This document shows, piece by piece, positions 8,716 to 17,792 of a DNA stretch of 64,000 nucleotides (the stretch's first letter is position 1; every line of letters starts with the position of its first letter). The notes beneath the pieces were generated by a model. The model did not search any database, was not told the origin of the DNA, and saw only the letters and a list, made by a program, of their open reading frames with translations. This DNA is from an uncultured Oscillospiraceae bacterium (GTDB taxonomy: Bacteria > Bacillota > Clostridia > Oscillospirales > Oscillospiraceae). The translations under genes were made by a program, and so were the position numbers. The stretch lies in the NCBI GenBank assembly GCA_944385035.1, contig CALWVV010000002.1, positions 62,001-126,000 on the forward strand. The letters run 5' to 3'.

Positions 8716-8779
8716 AGTGTTTCCTCCCTACATTTATCTTTCTACACACAAGGCCCCTCCTTATGGGCCGAAGTGCCGC

Positions 8780-10216
8780 TCAGGGAATCTTGGGTTTGAT
8801 CTCGGCGGGAATGGGAGAGCGGTAAGGCTGCCCCTTGGTGCGGCGGTTCAGTTCATCCTTTGCACGCTGCACCAGCTCAGGATCGTTGAGAGCGTCGATG
8901 GCAGAGGCTGCCATCACCTTGGCTGCATAGAGCATGCCTTTTTTGGCCAGAGGCGTTTTTCCAACAGCCACCATCTGCCAGGAGTGCATGGGGATTCCAG
9001 CCGGCAGGGTGGAGGCGTTGATCTGGGCTACGGGGCAATTCCAACTGACGTCTCCCACGTCCGAGGACACAAATCCTTGGCGCTCCTGGGCCAGGGGCAT
9101 GACACCCTGGTGGATGGGGTCATTGGCCTTTGCCTGGAGCTCAGCGCGCAGCTGAGGATCTTCCACATCGTCCACAAGAGAATCGTAGTAGGACCGGCCC
9201 GGCTGAATGGTAGCGCGGTACTTTCTGGCCAGCTCCAGATCCTCCTGGTCAAATTCAGCGGGGGGAACCTCCTCCAGATTGCGCTGCATAAGGTGGTTGA
9301 GCTCGGTGTTGATGAGCACGTTGGAACAGGCTTTGATAAATTCGATGTCCACTTTGGTGTCGGTCATCATGGCAGCGCCCTGTGCGATCCGGTTGACCCG
9401 CTCATAGAGGTCAATGAGCTGTTCAGGATGTACGGCTCTGAGCAGGTAGAGCGCCTCTGCGTAAGGCTGCACGGTGCCGGGGGCGTTTCCGCCTGTGTTG
9501 GTGATGGCGTAGTGGATTCTGGTGTCGGTAGGCACATGCTCACGGAGAAATTGAACGCCCATGTTCATCAGCTCCAGGGCATCCAGGGCGCTGCGCCCCT
9601 TTTCCGGAGACATGGCGGCATGGGACGACACCCCGTAAAAGTGGTAGCAGATCTGGTAGTTGGACATGGTCCCTTCGGTGGAGACGCTGTTGACTTCGCC
9701 GGGGTGCCAGCTAAACGCCAGATCCACTCCGTCAAACACTCCGCTTCTGGCCATAAAGCCCTTTCCGGAGCCGCCTTCCTCTGCGGGACAGCCAAAAAAC
9801 TTGACCGTACCAGGCAAATGATTGTCTTCCAGGTAACGCTTCACGGCCAACGCGGCTGCCAGAGATCCCACACCCAGAAGGTTATGCCCGCAGCCGTGGC
9901 CGGGAGCCTCCTCCTGTACAGGTACTTTGGTAAAAGCTCCCGCTGCTTGGCTCAGGCCGGGCAGCGCATCAAATTCTCCCAGGAAAGCAATCACTGGTCC
10001 GCCTTCTCCATAGCTGCCGGAAAAAGCGGTGGGGATGTCTGCCAGATTACGCTGGACCTGAAAGCCCAGAGCGCTTAAAGTATCGCAGAACAGCCCGGCG
10101 GCAAATTGCTCACGGAACCCCACCTCCGGGTGTTCCCAAAGCTGATCGCTCATGTTCCACAGCAGCTCACGGCTCTGGTCAATGGCGGACAGTGCCTCAG
10201 CTTTTGCGTGTTCCAT
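8780..10216 (-). CDS. M20-family amidohydrolase, AbgB-like
   Basis: At 478 residues it matches the length of AbgB, a subunit of p-aminobenzoyl-glutamate hydrolase. The M20D pattern is visible: HPEVGF near the N-terminus, GEFDALPG, the metal-binding GHGCGHN, CPAEEGG with the catalytic Glu pair, and FSWHPGEVNSV. It should hydrolyse an N-acyl amide, releasing an amino acid. No AbgA partner is nearby. The start follows AAGGAG, and a good sigma-A promoter lies at 10307-10336. A regulator is encoded divergently and the permease gene follows. The exact substrate cannot be read from the sequence. Confidence 0.85.
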   Translation of the reverse strand: MEHAKAEALSAIDQSRELLWNMSDQLWEHPEVGFREQFAAGLFCDTLSALGFQVQRNLADIPTAFSGSYGEGGPVIAFLGEFDALPGLSQAAGAFTKVPVQEEAPGHGCGHNLLGVGSLAAALAVKRYLEDNHLPGTVKFFGCPAEEGGSGKGFMARSGVFDGVDLAFSWHPGEVNSVSTEGTMSNYQICYHFYGVSSHAAMSPEKGRSALDALELMNMGVQFLREHVPTDTRIHYAITNTGGNAPGTVQPYAEALYLLRAVHPEQLIDLYERVNRIAQGAAMMTDTKVDIEFIKACSNVLINTELNHLMQRNLEEVPPAEFDQEDLELARKYRATIQPGRSYYDSLVDDVEDPQLRAELQAKANDPIHQGVMPLAQERQGFVSSDVGDVSWNCPVAQINASTLPAGIPMHSWQMVAVGKTPLAKKGMLYAAKVMAASAIDALNDPELVQRAKDELNRRTKGQPYRSPIPAEIKPKIP

Positions 10217-10306
10217 GGGTCCTCACTCCTTTCAACAAACTATCTCTCTAAATGTTTTAAGAAAAATAAAAGACATTTAAAGACACTATTCGGAAATTAC
10301 AAGTTA

Positions 10307-10336
10307 AGTATAAAAAAGAATTGAAAGATTTGTCAA
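10307..10336 (-). promoter_or_regulatory. Sigma-A promoter of the amidohydrolase/permease operon
   Basis: On the minus strand TTGACA (10336-10331) and TATACT (10312-10307) are separated by 18 bases, about 90 bases upstream of the ATG. Confidence 0.8.
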
Positions 10337-10516
10337 GTATAAAGTGCCAGACGGCTTTTTTTCTACCATTCGGACAAACAAAGTTCATACCTTTATTTCT
10401 TTATCGGAGAAAAATGTAAAAAAGTGTGAAATTTTTTAAGAAAGAAAAAATAGCATAAAAAAGCCTTGCTGTTTTGTGTGTAAAATTTTTGGATCAGCAA
10501 CGGGGTGCTGAATTTG

Positions 10517-10545
10517 TTGCTGAATGAGAAAACTTATATTATAAT
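10517..10545 (+). promoter_or_regulatory. Sigma-A promoter of the divergent regulator
   Basis: TTGCTG (10517-10522) and TATAAT (10540-10545) with a 17-base spacer. The ATG at 10544 overlaps the -10 box, so it cannot be the start of the gene and the ATG at 10586 is preferred. Confidence 0.7.
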
Positions 10546-10585
10546 GAACTTGCTGCACCAACATGCAAGAAACGAGGCTGCCTGT

Positions 10586-11905
10586 ATGTATTCAATCGGC
10601 GTGTTTACCAATGAAATCTCTTTAAAACGGATCTTAAAGCTGGATCACGTCATCCGGGAGCGGAGCAATGTTACTTACCTGCCTTATACCTCCCCGGAGC
10701 ATCTTCAATTTCTTTATGGTGAAAATCAGGGCAAATTTGATGGGCTGCTCTTTAATGGTTCCTATCCTTACAATATCATCCGCAAGTTTTTTCCCCAGGT
10801 CGCAGAATGTCCCCACGCCTATTTCGATCTGTCTCCGCTGGACTACTATAAGACCATTGCATGTCTGGCGGTGCAGAATCCGGGGCTTGACTTTTCCCGA
10901 GTCTATTTTGATCGCCCACAGGTACCGGTGGACTTTGAGTCTGTGTTTCAGCGGGAGGGCTGTCCCAAATTAGGAACAGCTTCCATTGACTGGCCGAATG
11001 TGGAGGCCTTGGACTGGTACCAGCCGCTGCGGGAGTACTATAAAAAGATCTGGGACAGCGGTGATGTGGACCTGCTGGTCACCCGGTTTGCCAGTATGGG
11101 GGAATATTTTGAGGCGAACCAGATTCGCCACTACTACATCTCTCCGTCCCAGGAGACTATGCTGGAAACCTATCAGAATCTGTTGCACCAATTGGATGCA
11201 AATGCCATACGAGAAACGGCGGCCTGTGTGGCGTTTATTGATTCCCCCCAGACGCTCAGCAAGTCGGAGCAGCAGACACTTTGGGACCGCCTCCAGCAGT
11301 TTAATCAGCAGGCGGGGATGCCCTTTTTGACCTATCGGCTGCAGCATCGCTTTGAGCTGACCACCAACATCTCCACGCTGAAAGAATTGACCCAGCAGTA
11401 TACCTCCTGCCCGCTGACTGCATTTCTGACCGAGAAACTTTCAGTGCCCATCTGCATTGGCTGGGGCAGTGCCGGTAATGTGACGGAGGCATACCAAAAT
11501 GGCCTGCGGGCATTGAAGCAGGCCCTTGCCACTGGAACGACGGCTACCTACATCATTTTGGAAGATAATGTGATGATCGGCCCTCTCTCCAGTGCCCATC
11601 GGCTCATCTGCAGTGATGTTCCGGACCAAAACTTGATGAAGCTCAGTGAGCAGGTGGGGATCTCTCCCCTGTATCTCAGTAAAATTATCTATATTCTCCG
11701 GCAAAAAGGGGGCAATACCCTTTCCTCGGAGGAATTGGCCTTTTTTCTCAATGTGACGACCCGCAGTGCCTCCCGTATTTTAAATAAACTGGAGTCGGGC
11801 GGATTGGCCACTGTGGAATATAGCCGGCAGATGAATCTTCGGGGCCGTCCGGCAAAAATTTATTCCATCCAGATCCCTCAGCCAGAAGCGGAGCCAAAGG
11901 AATAA
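10586..11905 (+). CDS. Winged-helix transcriptional regulator with N-terminal sensor domain
   Basis: About 439 residues from the ATG at 10586 (GAGG eight bases upstream); a longer frame opens at GTG 10505 but overlaps the promoter. The N-terminal ~130 residues (SIGVFTNEISLKRIL, FDGLLFNGSYPYNII) resemble a PrpR_N or periplasmic-binding-like sensor fold. The middle (VPICIGWGSAGNVTEAY, GLRALKQAL) recalls the degenerate GGDEF-like segment of PucR/CdaR regulators. The C-terminus (~355-430, LSSEELAFFLNVTTRSASRILNKLE) is a winged helix. It is divergent from the amidohydrolase operon and is its likely regulator. Family assignment is by motif only. Confidence 0.75.
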   Translation: MYSIGVFTNEISLKRILKLDHVIRERSNVTYLPYTSPEHLQFLYGENQGKFDGLLFNGSYPYNIIRKFFPQVAECPHAYFDLSPLDYYKTIACLAVQNPGLDFSRVYFDRPQVPVDFESVFQREGCPKLGTASIDWPNVEALDWYQPLREYYKKIWDSGDVDLLVTRFASMGEYFEANQIRHYYISPSQETMLETYQNLLHQLDANAIRETAACVAFIDSPQTLSKSEQQTLWDRLQQFNQQAGMPFLTYRLQHRFELTTNISTLKELTQQYTSCPLTAFLTEKLSVPICIGWGSAGNVTEAYQNGLRALKQALATGTTATYIILEDNVMIGPLSSAHRLICSDVPDQNLMKLSEQVGISPLYLSKIIYILRQKGGNTLSSEELAFFLNVTTRSASRILNKLESGGLATVEYSRQMNLRGRPAKIYSIQIPQPEAEPKE

Positions 11906-11970
11906 AGGCCAGCAGGATGGATTATCCTTGCGGGAAGAAGAGCGTGCGCTTTGCTTCCGCGTACGCATAG

Positions 11971-12014
11971 AAAGAGAGGCTCGGACAGAATAAATTCTGC
12001 CCGAGCCTCTCTTT
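11971..12014 (+). terminator. Intrinsic terminator of the regulator gene
   Basis: A long stem pairs AAAGAGAGGCTCGG with CCGAGCCTCTCTTT, with CAGAAT/ATTCTG continuing it inside. The descending strand ends in CTTT. Confidence 0.8.
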
Positions 12015-12091
12015 GCCTGTTTGCCTGATATTCTTCCATAATTGTTATATTTGCAAGATCAACTTGAACAGTGAAACAAGAAGGGATAACA

Positions 12092-12162
12092 GAAACCCCT
12101 TAAGGAGTGGCCTGAACAAGAAATGCAGCGTGCAAACTGCTCAGGGCTCCTTAAGGAGTTTC
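12092..12162. repeat. Long imperfect inverted repeat containing CTCCTTAAGGAG
   Basis: The arms 12092-12115 and 12141-12162 both read GAAAC-Y-CCTTAAGGAG, then a CCTGA-type end, in inverted orientation. A further GCAG/CTGC pair closes the loop. Each arm is nearly self-complementary (CTCCTTAAGGAG). It could be an RNA stabiliser or 3' end of the TRAP operon, or a small repeat element. Confidence 0.65.
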
Positions 12163-12245
12163 GTCGGCATCAGGCCTATATAGGGCCTGTCAAGTTTTTT
12201 CTCTGCCTGGCGAGGCAGGTAAATTAGGCTTCGTACCGAAGGAAA

Positions 12246-13322
12246 TTATGTGTATTCGGAAGCATCCAGGATGATCTGGTCCACGATTTGCCGTGCCAGC
12301 TCAGGATCCTCACACTCTTCCACGAACACGTCCGGCACGCTGGCAGACTTTTCTCTGAATGCGGCCTTCTCTTCGTCGGTCAGATAAATGATGTTCAGAC
12401 CTTCCCCTTCAAAGAATTCGACCATCTTGTCGCTCTCTTCCTGGAGATAGGGGTAGTAGTCTTCTTCGGCCAGGCGGATGGCCTCGCGGAAAATCTCCTG
12501 TCCCTCGGCGGGGAGGGAGTTCCACCGTTCCGCGTTCATTCCGAAGCAGTGGATCAGATAGCTGCTGCCGCAGTCAATGAGGTATTTCTGAACCTCATAG
12601 AACTTCATATCCTTGATGGAGCTGAGAGGATTGCACTGCCCCTCCACAACGCCCAGCTGCAGGGAGCTGTACAGGTCAGAGTAAGGAATGGGGGTGCAGT
12701 TGGCTCCGTAGGCTTCAAAGGTAGCCAGTCCGACGGGGGACATGATCACGCGGAACTTCAGCCCCTTCATATCATCCGGGGTATGGATCTCGCTGTTGCA
12801 GGACCACCAGTCGGCGCCCTCAATGGGCCAGGAGAGGATCTCGATCTTCTTTTCCCGGACCACATCGGCCAGCATGGAAATTCCTTCGCTCTCACTGAGC
12901 ATCGTCTGTACGTCCTCCAGATCTGTGGGCAGGACATAGGGCAGACCCAGGGCTCCCACATAGCCGCCTACCATGCCGGAGAAGTTACCATAGCCGCCAA
13001 TGACCATATCCAGCGTACCGGCCTGGCACTGTTCCACACAGGCAACCGCGTCGCCCAGCTGGCCGGAGGTGAAGATCTGCAGGGAATAGGCCCCGTCGCT
13101 GAGTTCCTGCAAGTGGGTATTCAGGGTATCACAGTAAACCTGAAGGGGACCGGAGGGGCTGGACTCATGGGCGATTTTAAACGTGTAGGGGGTCAAGCCG
13201 CTCTCTGCACTGGAACCGGACTGGCTGGGGGTAGAGCTTGTCCCCCCGGCTTTTTGTCCGCAGGATGCCAGAAGGGTCAGGGAAAGACTCAGTGCCATGG
13301 CGATTAATAGACGCTTTTTCAT
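12246..13322 (-). CDS. TRAP transporter substrate-binding lipoprotein (DctP family)
   Basis: The 358-residue protein starts with a lipoprotein signal peptide ending in LLASCG, so it should be anchored outside the membrane by its Cys. The mature part has the DctP pattern: FKIAHESSPSGPLQVYCDTL, GTLDMVIGG, MKGLKFRVIMSPVGLATFEAYGANCTPIPYSDLYSSLQLGVVEGQ. The conserved Arg of MKGLKFRV normally clamps a substrate carboxylate, suggesting a carboxylic acid ligand. It is last in the TRAP set, 32 bases after DctM, with its own AAAGGAG. The ligand is unknown; the operon's ureohydrolases suggest a guanidino or amino acid. Confidence 0.93.
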   Translation of the reverse strand: MKKRLLIAMALSLSLTLLASCGQKAGGTSSTPSQSGSSAESGLTPYTFKIAHESSPSGPLQVYCDTLNTHLQELSDGAYSLQIFTSGQLGDAVACVEQCQAGTLDMVIGGYGNFSGMVGGYVGALGLPYVLPTDLEDVQTMLSESEGISMLADVVREKKIEILSWPIEGADWWSCNSEIHTPDDMKGLKFRVIMSPVGLATFEAYGANCTPIPYSDLYSSLQLGVVEGQCNPLSSIKDMKFYEVQKYLIDCGSSYLIHCFGMNAERWNSLPAEGQEIFREAIRLAEEDYYPYLQEESDKMVEFFEGEGLNIIYLTDEEKAAFREKSASVPDVFVEECEDPELARQIVDQIILDASEYT

Positions 13323-13354
13323 GATCAGTCTCCTTTCTAACTTTTGCGCTTTGC

Positions 13355-14644
13355 TTAAGCGCCAAATGCAACATTACGTAAAAACAGGGTAACACCTGGG
13401 AAGAAGATTAAGATTGCCGTACCCACGACACAGATAGCAAGATAAGGCCAGACTTTGCGAATGACTGTGGTATACGGCAGATCAAAAATGGCCATAGCCG
13501 TGAAAATATTGTAGCCAAAGGGAGGAGTCACACAGCCGATTGCCGTCTGCACCACGACCAACAGACCAAGGTGAATGGGATCGATGCCCAAGCTTACGCC
13601 AATGGGGGCAAAGATGGGAACCAGTACGTAATTGAGGGGAATGGAATCCATAAACATACAACCGATGAAGAATACTACCGACACCAGAATCAGAAATTGG
13701 GTGGCGCTCAGTCCCATGTCTGCTACGCCGCTGGCCATAGTCTGGGGGATTGCCGCATAACTGAGTACCCATGAGAGAATCTGGCCGGTTCCTACCAGAA
13801 TAAAGCATTCCGCAGTCACGACTCCGATGTTGATCAGAGATTTCAGCAGCTGGCGCAGCGTGATAGACCGGAACACAAAGAATTCCACCAAAAACGCATA
13901 GGCACAGGACACCGCAGCCGATTCCGTTGGGCTGAAAATACCTGCATAAATACCGCCCAGAATAATCAGCGGGAATCCCAGAGGAAGCAGCGCATCCACA
14001 AAGGATTTCCAGATTTCGCGGGCACTGGCTTTGGGGGTAGTGGGAACATGGTGACGTTTGGCATAGATCGCTTCATACGCCATGAAGAGCACGCAGAACA
14101 GCAGACCAGGTCCAATGCCCGCGATAAATAATTCACCCACGGAACAGTTTGCAACCACACAGTAGATTACCATGCTGATGCTGGGGGGGATCAAAAGGGC
14201 GATGGTGGCGGCACTCATGAGCATACCGCAGCTGTGGGAATCATCATATTCCTGCCGGCGCAGTTCTGTGATCATGGGCCGGCCAATGGCAACGAAGGTG
14301 GCTTGGGTCGAACCGGAGACCGCGCCGAACAAGGTACAAGTGCCAATGGAAGTAATGGCTGTACCACCGGGCAGATGTCCGAACAAGGAGCGGATAAAAC
14401 GCAGCAGCCGGTCCGCGCATTCCCCTGCGCACATGATTTCTGCACCCAGCATAAACATGGGAACTGCAAGCAAAGTAAACGAATTCAGGCCGGTATACAT
14501 TTGCTGCATAGCCATGCCAAAGTCCATGCTTGGAAACTCAATGAACATGGTAAGTAATCCAGCCAGCGCAAGGCCGATGGCCATCGGAATGCCCAGCAGC
14601 AGGGAGATGACCAATACTGCAATTACAATGAGACAAACAACCAT
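13355..14644 (-). CDS. TRAP transporter large permease (DctM family)
   Basis: A 429-residue protein with about 12 membrane segments, typical of DctM. It has the family stretches GIPMAIGLALAG, AVSGSTQATFVAIGRPMI, IPPSISMVIYC and TPPFGYNIFTAMAIF. It forms the Na+-driven transport channel with DctQ and receives substrate from the lipoprotein encoded downstream. The start follows GGGAGG and lies 14 bases after the DctQ stop codon. All three TRAP components are therefore present as separate genes in the usual Q-M-P order. Confidence 0.95.
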   Translation of the reverse strand: MVVCLIVIAVLVISLLLGIPMAIGLALAGLLTMFIEFPSMDFGMAMQQMYTGLNSFTLLAVPMFMLGAEIMCAGECADRLLRFIRSLFGHLPGGTAITSIGTCTLFGAVSGSTQATFVAIGRPMITELRRQEYDDSHSCGMLMSAATIALLIPPSISMVIYCVVANCSVGELFIAGIGPGLLFCVLFMAYEAIYAKRHHVPTTPKASAREIWKSFVDALLPLGFPLIILGGIYAGIFSPTESAAVSCAYAFLVEFFVFRSITLRQLLKSLINIGVVTAECFILVGTGQILSWVLSYAAIPQTMASGVADMGLSATQFLILVSVVFFIGCMFMDSIPLNYVLVPIFAPIGVSLGIDPIHLGLLVVVQTAIGCVTPPFGYNIFTAMAIFDLPYTTVIRKVWPYLAICVVGTAILIFFPGVTLFLRNVAFGA

Positions 14645-14658
14645 AGCTTCCTCCCTCC

Positions 14659-15189
14659 TCAGTCATCGTCCGGCTCGCCCATTTTGCGCTCCGTACCAAT
14701 CCAGTAGTTCTCTTTATCCGTAAGATTCATCAAAACCAGGATCAAATATTGGAACCCGGTAAAAAATGTACCAACCACCACCGGCAAAACACACAGCCAG
14801 CGAGGAATGCCCAGTGCCACCGTTTTGGAGGCCATTTCGTATACGCTGAGGCAATACTTACCCACTTGATAGGAAAGGAAAATGAAGACTACAGCAGTTA
14901 TCAGGTCGATCACAACGGAATAGTATTTCCCAACTTGGGGGGGCATCCGCTCGATCAGGGCGGACATTCGAACGTGTTTGCATTTCCGTACACAATAGGG
15001 ACTTCCCAGGTATACACAGGCGATCATCAATATGCCGCCCAGCTCCTCTGCAAAGGAGAGGCTGTTATTCAGTACAAACCGGCAAAAGACATTCGCAATG
15101 AGCAAGGCGGTCATACCGCCTACCGTAAGCGCCATGAAAAACCGTTCGATTCCTTTCAGGCCGCGGTTGAGTGTAAATAGTATTTGCAT
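14659..15189 (-). CDS. TRAP transporter small permease (DctQ family)
   Basis: 176 residues with four hydrophobic segments, the normal DctQ topology. It shows SFAEELGGILMIACVYLGSPYCVRKCKHVRMSAL, equivalent to the conserved FxEEL...G....G and H-x-R-x-S motifs. It scaffolds DctM in the membrane. It starts 47 bases downstream of the first ureohydrolase gene with AAGGAG at good spacing, so transporter and enzymes should be co-expressed. Confidence 0.93.
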   Translation of the reverse strand: MQILFTLNRGLKGIERFFMALTVGGMTALLIANVFCRFVLNNSLSFAEELGGILMIACVYLGSPYCVRKCKHVRMSALIERMPPQVGKYYSVVIDLITAVVFIFLSYQVGKYCLSVYEMASKTVALGIPRWLCVLPVVVGTFFTGFQYLILVLMNLTDKENYWIGTERKMGEPDDD

Positions 15190-15236
15190 ATATTCTCCTT
15201 ATCTCCGAAATACCTTTTCAAGCACCAATGTACCCG

Positions 15237-16193
15237 TCAGTCAGAAGTCTGGCGTTTCTTTTTCTCATGGAGGATATAGCCCAAAAGCTCCAGGATTGTC
15301 TGTGCAATCTGAATGCCTGACACCCCGGTAGGATCATAGTTGGGGGCCAGTTCCACCACATCCATTCCCACGATGGTCCCCATTTTGGCCACGCCCTCCA
15401 GAATATCAATCACTTCGTAATAGTTCAGTCCTCCCACCGAGGGGGTTCCGGTAGCGGGAATGATGGAGGGATCAAATCCATCCACATCCAGCGTGATGTA
15501 ATACCGCTCACTCTTAGGGATGCGTTTTAATGCCGCTTCTACGCCGTACTTTTTGATCTCACGGGCGTAGATGATTTCATCCCCATGCCGTTTGGCATCT
15601 TCAAAATCTGTGGCTCCGCTGCTACCCAGGCCGCGGATGCCGATGTGCGCCATAGGCAGCACATAGGGCAGCTCTGCGGAGCGGCGCATGGGATTTCCCT
15701 GGCCGATTTTGATATGTGCCGGCCCTTCTGTCCAGTCCAGATGGGCGTCTATGTGTATGATGGTAAAATCCCCTACGCAGTCCAGCCCTCGTATCACGGG
15801 AATGGTAATGGTGTGGTCGCCTCCCAATACCAGGGGCATGATCCCTTTGGAGGCAATGGCCCTTACATCCCGTTCCACATTCTGGATGCAGTACTCCACA
15901 TCGGACTGGATCATATCGGAATCACCACAGTCCACGATCCGAACACCCTTTAGGTATTCGGTATCCCGTTCGGCGCTGTATGCCCCGTTGGGCCGGGCCG
16001 GCAGCATCGAGGCCTCCCGTATGGCGCGCGGGGCCAAACGGGCGCCGGGGCGATAGACGGTCCCCATGTCAAAGGGAACGCCAAGTACCGCCACGTCAAT
16101 ATCCGGTGTGAGTTTTGTCAAATCGGTACACAATTCCGATTTGGCAAATGTTGCAATGCCGCACATGGGCAGATCAACTCGAACCTGGTTCAT
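15237..16193 (-). CDS. Ureohydrolase, agmatinase/guanidino-acid hydrolase family (copy 1)
   Basis: A 318-residue arginase-fold enzyme. The dinuclear Mn ligands are intact: GGDHT, IDAHLDW and LDVDGFDPS. The family hydrolyses a guanidino group to urea plus an amine; members act on agmatine, guanidinobutyrate, guanidinopropionate and others, and the sequence alone does not choose. HIDAHLDW followed by GNPMRRSAEL is closer to SpeB/guanidino-acid hydrolases than to arginases. It overlaps the MocR-type regulator by four bases (ATGA), implying translational coupling. A second ureohydrolase lies just upstream in the same operon. Confidence 0.9.
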   Translation of the reverse strand: MNQVRVDLPMCGIATFAKSELCTDLTKLTPDIDVAVLGVPFDMGTVYRPGARLAPRAIREASMLPARPNGAYSAERDTEYLKGVRIVDCGDSDMIQSDVEYCIQNVERDVRAIASKGIMPLVLGGDHTITIPVIRGLDCVGDFTIIHIDAHLDWTEGPAHIKIGQGNPMRRSAELPYVLPMAHIGIRGLGSSGATDFEDAKRHGDEIIYAREIKKYGVEAALKRIPKSERYYITLDVDGFDPSIIPATGTPSVGGLNYYEVIDILEGVAKMGTIVGMDVVELAPNYDPTGVSGIQIAQTILELLGYILHEKKKRQTSD

Positions 16194-17698
16194 ACTTCTC
16201 CTCCTTTTTCGTTTTGTTCCGACTGGGGACGTTGTTCTTCAATAATATCCGCTAACTTTGCAATCCCTTCCTCGATTTCCAAAATGGAAGGGTACAGGTA
16301 GCTCAGGCGAATATAACGTTTTCCCTGCCTGCTGTTAGGGTAAAACAGGTCTCCAGGGTGGTAATAGAGGTTTTCCTCGTGCGCCCTCTGGTAAAGCTTT
16401 TTGGAATTTACAAAATCCGGAAGCTTGCACCACACAGTACTTCCGCCCGGCTGGACCGTGAAGAGGACACCCAACTCCTTCAATCGCCCCAGAGCCCGGT
16501 AAACAGTATTTGCTTTTTCCTGGTAAACGGAGCGGACATGTGCAAGATGGCGTTCATAACTTCCGTTCTCCAGGCATGCCGCCAAAATATACTGACTGAA
16601 GGTATTCATTTGAAATACCGTCATCTGGATCATTTTCACAATGGCGCTGATCACCCTTGTATTGGCTACGGCGTAGGAAATGGGAATACTCTGGGCAAAA
16701 CTTGGGTTAAAACTGTTGATATAGATCACGAAACCATCCGTATCAATGGCCTTCAGAGGTGGCAAATCAATGTTATCCGCCTCCAGGTCGCCGCAGAAGC
16801 TCCATTCGATCACAGGGATCCCATACTTGCGGGCCAGGCTCATCAACTGAAGTCTGCGGCACAGGGACATAGTGATATTGGTCGGGTTATGGGATGAGGG
16901 GGTTACGCACAGCAGCTTTGGCTTGGATTTTTCAAGTTCCCGTTCCAGAAGATCGGTACGGATCCCTTCTTCATCCATAGGAATGAGGACTACTTTTGTG
17001 TGGTGCAGTTTAAACAGCTGGTAGACATGAGCAAAAATCGGTTCTTCTGTGATGATGACATCTCCTGGCTTGATATAGATGTCCAGCAGGAAGTCGATCA
17101 GCTGCATGACTTCGTTTGCAATTACAATTTGCCCCGGTGTGGCATTGATTCTTTTTTTCTGAAGATATTTGCTGATCTCCGTCCGCAAATACCGCAAGCC
17201 CTGTGAGCTGCAATAATCGTACAGGGCGGCCCCTTTTTGCTGGATGAGGGAAAGGATCGTTTCATTGATGATCTCCACCGGACACAGTTCCTCCGGAGTC
17301 ATCGTGCCCACGAAGTAATAACTTTTGGGAACGCTCCGTTTGTCCACCGACCGCTGCCATAGCCCGTCATCAAATTCCAGCCCGTTATTATGCTCTACAT
17401 AGGTCAGGGGGGAATTTAAATGGAAGTCGCGGGAATGAACGGGAATATTCAGTGCAGCTTGCAGGTATTGGTGCGTAACGATATAACCACTGCCTCGTTT
17501 TGAAATCAGGAACCCTTCGTCCTCCAGCTTCTTATAGGCGTGTCCCACCGTAGCGCGGTTGATCCCCAGCCGCTCCGCCAGTACCCGCTCCGATTCCAGT
17601 CGGTTTCCCTCTACCAAACGCCCTGCTTTAATGTCATCCCGAATTGCATTGTAAATCTGCAGGTAGATGGGGACCCCTGAATTCCGGAGCGTAATCAT
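16190..17698 (-). CDS. MocR-type GntR regulator with degenerate aminotransferase domain
   Basis: 502 residues: an N-terminal GntR winged helix (~6-75, IYLQIYNAIRDDIKAGRL, SERVLAERLGINRATVGHAYKKLE) and a fold-type I aminotransferase domain. MocR regulators normally hold PLP through a Lys in S-F-S-K; here the segment reads SFNPSFAQSIPISYAV, so the Lys is absent. The D-x-Y that contacts the PLP ring is also changed (IEWSFCGD). It may sense a ligand without PLP. It sits inside the ureohydrolase operon, so autoregulation is likely; CCAATTTT repeats upstream of the operon are candidate sites. Confidence 0.9.
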   Translation of the reverse strand: MITLRNSGVPIYLQIYNAIRDDIKAGRLVEGNRLESERVLAERLGINRATVGHAYKKLEDEGFLISKRGSGYIVTHQYLQAALNIPVHSRDFHLNSPLTYVEHNNGLEFDDGLWQRSVDKRSVPKSYYFVGTMTPEELCPVEIINETILSLIQQKGAALYDYCSSQGLRYLRTEISKYLQKKRINATPGQIVIANEVMQLIDFLLDIYIKPGDVIITEEPIFAHVYQLFKLHHTKVVLIPMDEEGIRTDLLERELEKSKPKLLCVTPSSHNPTNITMSLCRRLQLMSLARKYGIPVIEWSFCGDLEADNIDLPPLKAIDTDGFVIYINSFNPSFAQSIPISYAVANTRVISAIVKMIQMTVFQMNTFSQYILAACLENGSYERHLAHVRSVYQEKANTVYRALGRLKELGVLFTVQPGGSTVWCKLPDFVNSKKLYQRAHEENLYYHPGDLFYPNSRQGKRYIRLSYLYPSILEIEEGIAKLADIIEEQRPQSEQNEKGGEV

Positions 17699-17792
17699 GC
17701 ACTATAACCTCCCTATTGCAATGGATAATTTCTTGGCGTATGCGAATTTCTTTTCACTAGTTTTGGCCGCTATTCCGGCCTTATCCCTGGAA

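Larger units (their letters stand above)
10217..10585. other. Divergent regulatory region between amidohydrolase and regulator
   Basis: A 369-base AT-rich spacer without a gene. It carries oppositely directed promoters for the amidohydrolase operon (10307-10336, minus) and the regulator (10517-10545, plus). The stretch between about 10340 and 10500 is very A/T-rich and could hold binding sites, but I see no clean dyad. Confidence 0.6.
11906..12245. other. Intergenic region with a terminator and a large hairpin
   Basis: No gene is visible in these 340 bases. They contain the regulator's terminator (11971-12014), a long imperfect inverted repeat (12092-12162), a near-palindrome CAGGCC/GGCCTG around 12172-12190, and a CTGCCT/AGGCAG hairpin near 12206-12221. 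The last three lie downstream of the TRAP operon on its strand and may form its 3' end. Confidence 0.55.

Noticed and set aside
8717-10078. 453-residue plus-strand frame opposite the AbgB-like gene
   Set aside because: Shadow frame; the M20 motifs, ribosome site and promoter support the minus strand.
10217-10504. Possible sigma-54 promoter (CTGGCAC on the minus strand near 10349)
   Set aside because: The -12 GC element is not at the required distance, and a good sigma-A promoter lies at 10307-10336.
12203-12225. Intrinsic terminator just after the TRAP lipoprotein gene
   Set aside because: The CTGCCT/AGGCAG hairpin is followed by A-residues, not T, on the gene's strand, so I did not call it a terminator.
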